Source: Utricularia gibba
Taxonomy: Eukaryota > Streptophyta > Magnoliopsida > Lamiales > Lentibulariaceae
Direction: 5' to 3'
DNA length: 64,000 nt
NCBI GenBank assembly: GCA_002189035.1
Contig: CM007991.1
Span: 4,960,001 to 5,024,000 of the forward strand
Each line of letters begins with the position of its first letter. The first letter of the stretch is position 1. Below are positions 48,587 through 58,450 of the stretch, piece by piece. The notes under the pieces are model-generated. The model worked only from the letters and a program-made list of their open reading frames with translations. It was not told the DNA's origin and did no database searches. Both the position numbers and the translations under genes were made by a program.

Positions 48587-49066
48587 CTAAAAATCGCTGG
48601 GATAATTGTTCACATCCTTCATGTTCAGTGTGATCCTTTCTTCATCAAAGGATAGTTCAATTGCGCCCATCTTCACGTTAATTATGGCATTAGAGGTGCT
48701 CAAGAATGGCCTTCCAAGGATAATTGGTATATCCCATGAACTTCCAGCAGGCATGTTCACTACATAGAAGTCAGCTTGAAACACTAGCTGCTCAATCTTC
48801 ACTAGAACATCTTCAACCAAGCCTTTTGGAGAAATAACTCTTTGGCCAGCAAGTTCAATTTGCACTCTTGAGGCTTGTAGAGGCCCTAACCTGAGAGTCT
48901 CATACACAGAAAATGACATCACGTTTATGGAGGCTCCCAGGTCAGACATGGCTCTCCTGATGTTCAAGTCATTTATTTTGCAAGGAACAAAAAATGTTTC
49001 AGGGTCCTTGCGTTTTTCAAGTAGCTTCCAAGTCAAAAGGGCTGAACAACTTTCACTCAACTTCAC
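48587..49066 (-). pseudogene. Gypsy aspartic protease (minus strand)
   Basis: The active site reads MSDLGASINVMSFSVYE (retropepsin DxGAS), followed by GLVEDVLVKIEQLVF and IILGRPFLSTSNAIINV. 159 codons are open. Confidence 0.88.
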
Positions 49067-49159
49067 CTTCCCTTTTTCCTATAGTTTTGGCTTTGACATA
49101 GAGAGCTGCTTTAGGTACTTCAAGCTTTTGGGTACCAAGTCAATATACTCCAGTAATGT

Positions 49160-49860
49160 CTAATTTAATTGGGTATTTCCCAAGGCTCTCAACATTTTTT
49201 CTTTCCCCTTTTTGTCCTCTCTCGCCTTCAGCCTTCCTGGAAATGGTGGTGAGGTTACTTTTACCACAAGAGGCTCAGTAGCAATCTCCACCTCCTGTTC
49301 TTCAGCATCTCCTTCCACCTCAACTTCATACTCCTCTCTTGCCACTAAATTACTCTCAGTTTGGACTAATTCTCTTCCAGGTTTTTCATTCCTGCTTCTC
49401 AATGTCATTGCGCTAATATTTTGTCCTCCCCAGAGTTGCGATTCTGTTTTGCTTGTGACGGTAGGCTTCCTTTTTGCTTCAGTTCCCCAACCTCTATTGC
49501 TAGCTGAGTTACTTGAATTTCCAGATTCTTTATAGCTTGCTGATTCTCAGCTTGGTTCTTGATAGATTGGGTCATAAAAGTCTTCAGAATATCTTCCAAT
49601 GAACCTAATACACAGCCCTCTGTACGTGTGGTCAGCTGTATCAAGCTCTTTCAGAGTCTTCTCTTGTTCTGCCATGATAAAATGAGCTTGAGTAACAGTA
49701 GGGAGTCTGCTCAATCTTGCTGCTTCTCTTACTCTTCTGCGGTTCTTGCAGATCGCTCTCTCGATTACTGGGTAGAAAACAAGATCACCTGCATTAGAAG
49801 AACGCAAATGCATCAACCAAATCACAAAACAATTAAACACCACTCCTCGGCAATGGCCCC
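49160..49860 (-). pseudogene. Gypsy gag, internally deleted (minus strand)
   Basis: The start reads MAEQEKTLKELDTADHTYRGLCI, the usual opening of Athila/Tat gag. It jumps soon afterwards to LEDILKTFMTQSIKNQAENQQAIKNLEIQVTQLA, the C-terminal coiled coil. The capsid core and zinc knuckle between them are absent. The last part (KVTSPPFPGRLKARED) leads to the protease. Confidence 0.8.
49843..49860 (-). promoter_or_regulatory. Gypsy primer-binding site (minus strand)
   Basis: On the minus strand GGGGCCATTGCCGAGGAG lies four bases from the LTR end. It resembles the GGCGCCGTTGCCGGGGA type primer site known from Athila/Tat elements. Confidence 0.7.
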
Positions 49861-49864
49861 AATT

Positions 49865-51058
49865 TGATAAACGAGAAATTTGTGCAAAGTCGTTAATTTG
49901 CAAATTTCTCCTATCAAATAAAATTTATAAACCTAATTCGCCTCAAATCATATGGAAAATATGAGCATAGTGGACTAGAGTTGAACACAATGAGCTAGGT
50001 GCTTACTATGTGAAAGTTAATGCATGAAATCAGAATCACCTTGGTAGAATAGGTCTTAACTAGGACTAAGGCAGAATTACAACGGAATACAGTAAAGAAA
50101 TGTAATAAGTTTTGGAGCTCGGTTGTTTCTATAATGAAATGGGTGATGCCTTGGGACTCCTAGGGGATGTATGTTTATCAATAAACATACTCACACAAAC
50201 AATAAATCATATAACTAACACACAAATATCTAGGTCTACTCGGATTCTTGTTTTTCCCTTAATCTTTAGTCTACCTCTAATTAGGGTTGTTAAGTTGGGT
50301 TTCACTACTTCCCCCTCTTGGATCTATCGTGGTTTGTTAAGAAAGTGGTGTGACTTATGGCTGATTAGGTCTATAGATTGATTAGCATGTTTCTTCCCCT
50401 TTTACCCCAAGGCACCTCCTAATTACTTAGTCACTCATACTTGAGATAAACGAAAATAGAAAAGAAAACATCATCCACAATGTACTCATGTCTCAGTCGA
50501 CTACCAAAAAATAAACAAGTAGGAAATTTAAAAGTTCAACAAAAAGCGGGAAATGTCACTAGCTATTATTAGCTAAGAGTAATGATCTTTGCAAACAGAA
50601 AGTAGTCTTGAAATTTCAGCTTCGTTTCTGTTCGTCTTCCTCCTTCTTCCTCTCCCTCCCCTCCCCCCCAGAAAACCTCCTTTAGAAAGAATGTTTTGAG
50701 TCTCCAATGGGGGAGATCTTTCTTCTCTCTTCATTTTTCCCCCTTTTTTGTCCAAAATCCTACTTTTTCCTTCCTTTAATTTTGTGTGTACCCCTTTTCA
50801 GACTTTGGCCCCATCTTCTGCCACTACACTGTTCATATACGGCTCCTTGGGATTTGTGTTATCGACATGTGCTGCATTGCTCGGAGGAAACTATTAGAAG
50901 GTTGGGATTAAGTCATAGATTTAGTCCCAACTAAGACTAAAATGATACAACTATGATACTTATGTGCAAAAATATAGAACTAGGCAATAAAACATATTTT
51001 TTGTAGCACAATATGAGTAATTTTCATGTATTCAATCATTCAAAAATATGTGTTATCA
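49865..51058 (-). repeat. LTR-B, 5' LTR of the truncated gypsy, 1194 bp
   Basis: From TGATAAACGAGAAATT to ATGTGTTATCA. Homologous over its whole length to the solo LTR at 25616-26790, and it fixes the orientation of the family because the primer site adjoins its left end. Confidence 0.9.
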
Positions 51059-51389
51059 AGCATGTTTGCTACAACTGCCAAACTTTGATGGATTTCTTTT
51101 TCATTACAAGACCTTCGATAGTTGCTATCTCTTCCTGTTCTTCATTGTGTTACTATCAATCTGCGATTCACATCACTGTCAATCAGGTTTTTCATGAGCA
51201 AGCATATCGATATCAACTATCATGTGGTGAGGGATCACTTCAAGTTTGGTTTTTTATCTCCTTGCTATGTGCCATCCACACAACAGCTCGAAGATATTTT
51301 AACCAAAGCATTGGATTCCCCTTCATTTCATTCCATTATTGTCAAGTTTGATTTGCATCCCGCCTCCCTGCTTGAGGAGTGGGTAAAGA
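51059..51389 (+). pseudogene. Copia-2 RNase H, C-terminal part
   Basis: WISFSLQDL, then RFFMSKHIDINYHVVRDHFKFGFLSPCYVPSTQQLEDILTKAL, the standard copia ending, followed by GGAGTGGGTAAAGA, a likely polypurine tract just before the 3' LTR. Confidence 0.85.
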
Positions 51390-51648
51390 TGGATCCTACT
51401 ATCCCATTTTGAGGTACTTCTTGTAGTCGTGATAGGCACGTGGCTACTAGTTGGTTACGGAAGATATTTTCCTCTGTCTACTAGTTAATTACTTATAACT
51501 ATGCACTCCGTAATGTTTCTAGCTAAGACTTTTGTACAATTTTGAATCATAATTCTCATATTCCTTTCCATACATCATCGATTGGATCATCTCAATTGTA
51601 GAGTATGTTCTGTTAAGTTTGATCTTTTTTTTCTACTTGTTTACAATG
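51390..51648 (+). repeat. Copia-2 3' LTR
   Basis: Starts TGGATCCTACTATCCC. Partner of 45071-45340. End approximate. Confidence 0.65.
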
Positions 51649-51889
51649 TAAGGAAATATCATAAAGATTTAGCTTGTACTAATTGAAAGCAAGAAGACTT
51701 ACTACACTTTAAAAAAATTAAGATAGGACTAAAGAGATATTAACTCAATACAAAAATACTTACTACAATTTGATTTAGTTCCAGTTCCTAAAAGCCAATA
51801 AGTTATTGGACTAAAAGATATTTATTAACAAATTAGCTTCTAAGGTACATTCTTACATAAAAAAACAAGTGTAGATTGGCTGCATAAGG

Positions 51890-52300
51890 GTATACATTAG
51901 AAATGAACATTGATAATGAGGAAACTTTTGCTTTGGTAACTAGAATGAAATCAATTTAAATGTTTTTAGCTTTTGGTACTTTTCAGAAATTTAAATTATA
52001 TCAATTAGATGTAAAATTTGCATTTTAAAATGGTTATATTAACTGTTCTTTTAAAGCAACTCTAGTTGTTAAGGTCCAAAATTTTTCGATTATGTATGTA
52101 AATTGAACATTTAAATACTTATTTGACTAATAATGGATTTAGGAGGGATGCTATTGGTAACACATTAGTTACATAAAAAATAAAAATTTTGCTTGTTCAA
52201 GTATATAGTGATGATATTATTTTCAGCAACAGTTTTGCTTGTTCATGGCTGATGAATTTGAAATGAGTCAACTTGGAGAACTTAAATAGTGATGATATTT
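51890..52300 (+). pseudogene. Relic of a third copia reverse transcriptase
   Basis: Fragments of RT can be read through stops and shifts: MFLAFGTFQKFKLYQLDVKFAF then NGYIN, and farther LVQVYSDDIIFSN (the YVDD box as YSDD) and MADEFEMSQLGELK. The order and spacing are those of copia RT with a central deletion. No LTRs were found. Confidence 0.7.
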
Positions 52301-52934
52301 GATCTTAAATATTGAAGGAGAAGTGATTAATCAAATATCATTGTTATGATAAATTTAACCTAATTTATTTATTAAAGTATGAGGTATAGGGATTATAATT
52401 AAAGTTTAAAATATATGAGTTATCTTGATTGTGATGGCATGAGATTCTAAGATCTTAATAAAAAATATGCAATATTATAATAATTATTGAGTAATAATAT
52501 TTTAAAATAATAATCCCAAAACACATACAATTAAATAAGTTTTTGAGATTTATGGGCATATAGAAGGGCAGACTTTTATATCATTGGAAACTTGATCCAA
52601 ATTCATTATTTTTCATAATTTTACTCCATTATTTTCTTCATATTGTCATTTTTTTGTATTTTTTTAATAAAATTAAAATTCATTAAGATTTTTGTGCAGA
52701 ATTATCATTAAAATTAACCAATTTTACTTGCAAATATAAAAAAAAATACCAAAGATTTATATAAGACAAGTATTTGCACAAGGGGTATTTTAAAACTTAT
52801 TTATAATATGTCAAAAATACACTTATTTATTTATCTCACTCAATACTCTTCAAAAATATTCGAAAAATACTTTTGTAATGAAGGAGATTTAGCAAATGGG
52901 TGTTTTGAGGTGGTCGCCGAAGCTGTGCGGCCCT
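52301..52934. other. AT-rich sequence, no gene recognised
   Basis: Between the copia relic and the inverted-repeat element. Nothing supported. Confidence 0.4.
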
Positions 52935-54142
52935 GAGTTAATTGGCTATGTAGCCCTCTGCAAAAAACTTCTTTGCTAAATGGCCCTATTTGGTACACCT
53001 TAGCTAAATGGCCCTACTTTATGTAGGTATTAGGTAAATAGCCCTATTTTTATTATAAATTAAAAAATAAAATAATTATTATTTACGAAAAATACAATCA
53101 ATGTATATATAATTCTATATTAATTAATGTTATGATTTTATATTTTTATTTCTACTCAAATTATATATATTTAATGATTTAATTTTAAAAATATAATATA
53201 AATATTAATATGAATATTTAGTAGTTCTATTAAAATGTTTTCATAATAAATTAATATAAAAAAGATATGAAAATATTTATACAAAATTATTATAGTAAAT
53301 GCTTTTAACTTAATTTATTTAACCCAAAAATATGTTATGGTACGTTGCCTAATGATATAATTAATACAAAATAGTATTTCTCAATATTTTTTTAAAAAAT
53401 TAAATGTGAAAAATCTATTAATCAATATTTTTATCTATTTAGTATAATATTCGATCTTATACCTAATTTATTAAGTTATTTGACTAGTATATTTTCATAT
53501 TTAGTTTTTTTAAAAAATTAAAAATATTATTATGTATTAATTACATTATTAGATGATGTATCAAAACATATTTTTGGATTAAATAAATTCAATTTAAACA
53601 TTTGATACAATAATTTTTTATAAATATTTCCATTCTTTTTGAAATACTAATGAAACTAAGAATACTAAAAAAACTAATATTATCATGAAATTACCTAAAA
53701 TATAAAAAAAATTCATGATAATTATGCAAATTAATCAGTGAATTATAACAACAATCAATATCACAAAAAAGTTTCATTAGATTATGAAAACATTCTTAGT
53801 ATAATCACAAAATAGTCATATTGATATATATGTTATATTTTTACAATTAAATAATTAAATATATCTAATTTTAATAGAAATAAAAATATAAATCGAAATA
53901 TTAATTATAAAAAATTATATATATACACATGTAATGTATATTTAATATTATTTTATTATTTTTCGTAATAACAATTATTTTATTCTTTATTTATGATAAA
54001 AGTAGGGCTATTTACCTAATACCTACAAAAAATAGGGCCATTTAGCTAATGTCTACCAAATAGGGTCATTTAGCTAATGTCTACCAAATAGGGCCATTTA
54101 GCCAAGAGTTTTTTTGCAGAGGGCTATATAGCCAATTCACCC
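52935..54142. mobile_element. Non-autonomous inverted-repeat DNA element, Mutator-like, 1208 bp
   Basis: The left end (GAGTTAATTGGCTATGTAGCCC) and the reverse complement of the right end (GGGTGAATTGGCTATATAGCCC) match for well over 100 bp with small gaps. GTGCGGCCCT occurs on both sides (52925-52934 and 54143-54152). Long inverted repeats with a 9-10 bp duplication fit the Mutator superfamily. The AT-rich middle has no coding frame. Confidence 0.85.
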
Positions 54143-54632
54143 GTGCGGCCCTTTGACTCGGCGAAATGAAGAAATGACAGCAATGATGATGATGACTGCA
54201 CAGATGCCATGCCATGCCTTGGGGACCCCTGCACATGCCCATGCCAACCGGTAGCCACTTTACATCGAATCACAATTTTCCCATCTCCTCTTTTTTTGTT
54301 TCTGCGCTGTAGCCAACCCAAAGATGGATTGATTGTAACAACCAGAAGGAAGAGGCGAAATATACAGCGTCTTGAGGTGTGCAGCCTGCAGGGATCCTCT
54401 TCTCTTATTCGCAACATGACTGATTCCTTTCACAGTATAAACCAGTCTCCAACTGCTGTAGCAACCCAAACCAGCAACAATAACATGAATTCAAGGCAGA
54501 CGTAGAGCAAGATGATACATACAAAGGAGGTAGGGCGAGGCGAACAGCAGCACAATAACTGTAAAATATTAATTTCTTATCAAAATTTGTAGCTTGCCTT
54601 CGTATACTTTCGCTTTTCTTTCTTTTTTTGTT

Positions 54633-55682
54633 TCAGCTCGGAGTTGCAAAATACAAAGGAGGAATTGCAGACAAACTCGGAGTTGAGCTCTTACTGGATT
54701 TTCTACCAGAGGGAGGCCTACCGGAGCCTCTCATTGGACTTGCAAACACCCAGCCCCAACTTCTACTCCTCGAATGAGAATGGGAATAGGAATGGGAAGT
54801 AGGTTTCCCCATAGATGATGATACTGACTTCCGGCTCCCTTGTAAAGATGATGCAACTCGATATGATGAAGATGAGGACGAGGAGGAGGAGGAAGTCATC
54901 ATGAATCCACTCAATATCCCACCGTGCACGACTCTTTCATTGATGCCCTCGAGCCTGTTACCTGTGCTTGAGCCATTCTCGTAGAGTTCGTTTTGCACTT
55001 TTGGCTGCCGCTTTGCTTCTTTCTGAGACGCTACTCGGCGTAGAGACCATTCTCCAAATCCCGTCGATAATCTATCAAATATATCACCTGACAAGTTCCT
55101 GCTGCCGCATCCCATGGATCTGGATCTTGAAATCTTGGGGTCAGGTGAAGCAGAAGCCTCATCGTCATTATGTTCTTCATCGACGTCTCCTTTATTTTCG
55201 GATCCTTTCTTCACGATGCGTGTTGTGAAGTTGAGATCTTTATGAAGTCCACTAGCTTTCTTTTGCCTGTAATGAAGAAATGACCAGATACCTTTCCGGC
55301 AGGGGCTGTCTGAAGTGCCATCCCCATCGAGGAAATGCTGCGTGCTTCTAATGCCGGTGAAATCAGAAACTTTGACCCCGGTGTTCATCATCCTCTTGTG
55401 GTGGTTGTGGGAGGCAACACTAGGGGGTCGCTTACCACTAGTATCCATGTACCGGCTGCTGCTTCGTGATTCGGGTACAAAAACATCAGATCTGGAAGGG
55501 GAGGAAGAAGAAGAGGAGGGGAAAACAGCCTCAGGAAAAGAGGATGAAATGAGGTTTCTGAGCTTCTCCTGAAGACAAAAAGCACAGATCCCACCCCCAC
55601 CCGGGGCGGTGGTGGTGGTGTTTCTGAATGGATGATTTGCACAGGAAACGGTGCCCTCATTCATAGCACCACCCATAACCAT
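54633..55682 (-). CDS. OCTOPUS-like / DUF740 protein
   Basis: An intronless frame of 349 residues starting at an ATG at 55682. Near the N-terminus Cys14-x2-His17 and Cys33-x2-Cys36 (SCANHPF ... GICAFCLQEKL) form the Cys/His motif at the head of OCTOPUS/DUF740 proteins. A conserved central block reads SRSRSMGCGSRNLSGDIFDRL. The rest is Ser/Arg-rich and probably disordered, with a polyserine run (MTSSSSSSSSSSS) and a His/Ser repeat (SHSYSHSHSRSRSWG). There is no membrane segment. OCTOPUS itself is a polar membrane-associated protein in phloem precursors. That this relative shares the role is not shown; it is much shorter. Confidence 0.8.
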   Translation of the reverse strand: MVMGGAMNEGTVSCANHPFRNTTTTAPGGGGICAFCLQEKLRNLISSSFPEAVFPSSSSSSPSRSDVFVPESRSSSRYMDTSGKRPPSVASHNHHKRMMNTGVKVSDFTGIRSTQHFLDGDGTSDSPCRKGIWSFLHYRQKKASGLHKDLNFTTRIVKKGSENKGDVDEEHNDDEASASPDPKISRSRSMGCGSRNLSGDIFDRLSTGFGEWSLRRVASQKEAKRQPKVQNELYENGSSTGNRLEGINERVVHGGILSGFMMTSSSSSSSSSSYRVASSLQGSRKSVSSSMGKPTSHSYSHSHSRSRSWGWVFASPMRGSGRPPSGRKSSKSSTPSLSAIPPLYFATPS

Positions 55683-56542
55683 CTTGGAAGCGAAAAAATG
55701 TTGGTTGCTGATGAAAAGGAATCAGATCCGTTTGTGTTGTTGGGGCTGGTGCTTCAGGCTCAGGCTCAGCTCCAGCTTGTGGAGATAAAAGAGTGGTCAA
55801 AGATGAATGCGAAAACACGGAGAAGGTGGGGATGGGGCGAATGATTCGAGCAGTCCTTGAGCAAGTTCAGCACGTGTATAAGAAAGAATAGGAACATGAG
55901 AGACAGGAAATGAGAAGAGACAACGTTCACCGTGCACGAGGGAATGAGTCCCGGTGGGCCATCTGTGGCGGCCCAACTGTGGGCAAAGCAGGGGAAGGGG
56001 GAATTGACTCACCATCTGCCTCCTCTTGAATGGCACCGGCACCGGCACCGGCCACTGCCAATTATTAATTAATCCCATGTACAGTAACTAGCCTTTTTGG
56101 CTTGGAAACCCGATCCAGATCCAGATCCAATATTGCACAGTCCCAGCCCCAGATGAGCCGAAGTCGAGACGACAAAAACAATCTCCAAGTGAAGGAAGGC
56201 GGTGGCTTTGGCCCTGGACACGAGGCCCTTAGTTTATTTGCTTTCAGCAAATGTATCTACTAATACTATATTCAAAACAAAAAGTGTTTGATAAACTAGA
56301 TATTGGATTCAAAAGAATCAATCTTTCAAAAAAAATAAGTTGTCCTTCAAGGAATAAAAATACTTGTAATCCAAACTATGAAATGGTAGAAAGAAATTGG
56401 AGAGTAATAAATCACACTAGATATCACAAACAAAATTTAATAAGTATAAAGTTTTACAATACTCAAAAATAACATTGCTTTCAAAAGTCATTATAATCAA
56501 GGTTATCTTTAAACAATAATAAAGTTCTTCTTATATAGGTAG
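55683..56542. other. Upstream region of the DUF740-like gene
   Basis: The first ~200 bp are GC-rich and CT-rich on the minus strand and probably contain the 5' UTR and core promoter. A short GGCACC microsatellite lies at about 56033-56051. AT-rich sequence follows from about 56250. No other gene. Confidence 0.45.
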
Positions 56543-57854
56543 TGTTGCATGTCGTTTCCTCAAAAATTTTTAAATATTTATAAAACGTAAAACACAAAAA
56601 GCGTAATACGAGTATCGATCTCAGTAAGTTGTTTTTCGTGAAAAGTGTTTGTAAGAAACTTTCACAAAATGGCACGGTTTTGCAAAAGGGGGGTTTTTAA
56701 GATGTAGAAATAAACGTTACAACCTAAATAATGAGCCTTGACTACGGTATGCAGTTCCTGGGAATAAGATTCCATTTCCTTCCTATGTCTATCCTCGCCT
56801 CGGTTTTCACTGGTTTCTTTCGAATAGTTGGTTATACGAACAAGTAATAGCCTACTCTCCCTTACACTCTGATTGACAAGGAGGCACGGGAATAGTCTCA
56901 TGTGATTCCCCCTTAGACGATTAGGAAGACAAGAGGATTGCCTTCGATTGCCTTCATAACCGAATTGCGCGCGCATGCTGAATTGTTGCCAATGGCCAGT
57001 GGCAGGTCCGAGGTCACAACCTGTCCACTGTCGCGGTATCTAGGCTATAAACAATCCACTACTTCCCTCGAACCGGCAGGTTTGGAGTTGGTGCTCTTCA
57101 CCTTGATCTTCACCAAAATCCGCGAGGAATGGCCTGCTACTCATGGACCTTTACTAGGAGTCGTTATAGAAAGACCGCAACAATACGCGTGGAAGTATGC
57201 AGAATCCGAATTGAGTTCAGTGAAGAACCGAATGTATTGCTCAAGACTTGAAAGAAAATTTCATCTACTTCCAGAAACTAAAGGGTTTTAGCCACAAAAG
57301 GCCATGAAAACAGAAATGAAATCGGAAACTAAGTGTTCTTCCTCCTTGAAGGGGAGGAAGAACTCAAAAGTTCTAAGTCTCAAAACAAAGGTTCTAAAGT
57401 CCGAAACTAAGTGCTCCAAGTAGTTTTTATTTCACTCTCCACGTGTATTAACTCATTTGGATCCCCTTCCCATCATTCCTTCTCTCTTGTGTGCACCAGC
57501 AACCTTCCTTTACGTGCAAGTTAGCGCCCAATCATTACTGCAGACTCTGACATGCCATAAGTCAGGGGCCTTGAACAGTGTCAGTCTTCCGCCCACAATC
57601 GTTCCAAGTCGCGTACAAGACACGAAAAGTCAGACTCTGACCATCTGCAATACTCCTGCAACACTACACGACAATCTCCTGACATGTCTCAGTCAAATTG
57701 TGAGAAAAGAGACAGGAAATATATACAAAATAGGAAAATAAAGATTTTCAAATAAAAATCAAATACTTAATAATAAGACTCCTAATTTGGACGACTTAAT
57801 ACTAGATTAACATCTAATAATACCTAATAAATAACTAGAAAATGACACTTAACA
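56543..57854 (-). repeat. Gypsy-D 3' LTR, about 1312 bp
   Basis: Bounded by TGTTGCATGTCG at the left and ATGACACTTAACA at the right. Just outside the right end the minus strand has AGTGTGAAGGAATA preceded by CTTGACGACAAA, the arrangement seen before 3' LTRs in this group. The partner LTR is not in the window, so the ends are inferred. Confidence 0.6.
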
Positions 57855-58450
57855 TATTCCTTCACACTTAAATCATGTTTGTCGTCAAGTATGAAAATCA
57901 TAGTAGTCCACGAAAAAGGACAGAATCCAAGTCATGATGCATTACTAAGGTACATTCATCCTACAGCAGGCATTTACTCCAACTCTTTTCCTATCCTTCA
58001 ATCAAATTAAGGCAAGCCACTCAAGTTCGCATGCATCAGAATAAGACTTAACCAATGACTAGTTATACACTAACATCATCAAGGTAAAACATCAAGAGAA
58101 CATACACTATAGTGACTCAAGACCTTTTTCTCTCTTTTGTTTTTTTTTTTTCAGATAGAGGTCTCCGCTTTGGGGAAGAATGCTTGGATTACGAAACCTC
58201 ATGTGTGGTGATTGCCACGGTTTCGCCAAACATCCTTACCTTTGGCACCCCTTTTTTTTCTCTCCTTTTTTTTTTATCTCGGTCTGGTCACTATAGGAGC
58301 AACAAAAATTTATTCACAACATAATATATACAAGGAATGAAAATGTAATCATAGCCACGGTATGGTCTTTCCTAAATCATGCAACAAAAGCTTGATATCT
58401 AGAAAGAAAAATAATTGAAGTATTTTCTTAGTAGCAAGGAATTCATGAAC
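57855..58450 (-). other. Gypsy-D 3' non-coding region
   Basis: Between the extra ORF and the 3' LTR. Contains two T-rich tracts (58140-58153, 58250-58277). No coding signal. Confidence 0.5.

Larger units (their letters stand above)
47946..51058 (-). mobile_element. Truncated minus-strand gypsy element with 5' LTR-B
   Basis: Read right to left: LTR (51058-49865), primer site, gag remnant, protease and part of reverse transcriptase, ending at about 47946 after RNGWRVCIDYRKLNEV. The rest of pol and the 3' LTR are absent. It belongs to the same Athila/Tat-like group as Gypsy-E but is a different lineage. It interrupts Copia-2, and about 70 codons of copia RNase H are missing at the junction. Confidence 0.8.
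45071..51648 (+). mobile_element. Copia-2: decayed Ty1/copia element with nested inserts
   Basis: Similar ~260-280 bp LTRs at 45071-45340 and 51390-51648 share CTATCCC near the start, GTGGCTACTARYKGGTTACG, TATGCACTYCGTRATGTTTCTAG and ACTTTTGTACAATTTTGAATCAT. Between them on the plus strand are pre-integrase/integrase, reverse transcriptase and RNase H, separated by a family-C LTR and a truncated minus-strand gypsy. Gag and protease are absent, stops are numerous, and the two LTRs differ widely, so this is an old insertion. Confidence 0.8.

Noticed and set aside
54124-54505. Opposed short frames downstream of the DUF740-like gene
   Set aside because: Partly inside the inverted-repeat element and its flank; no domain and probably 3' UTR or intergenic.
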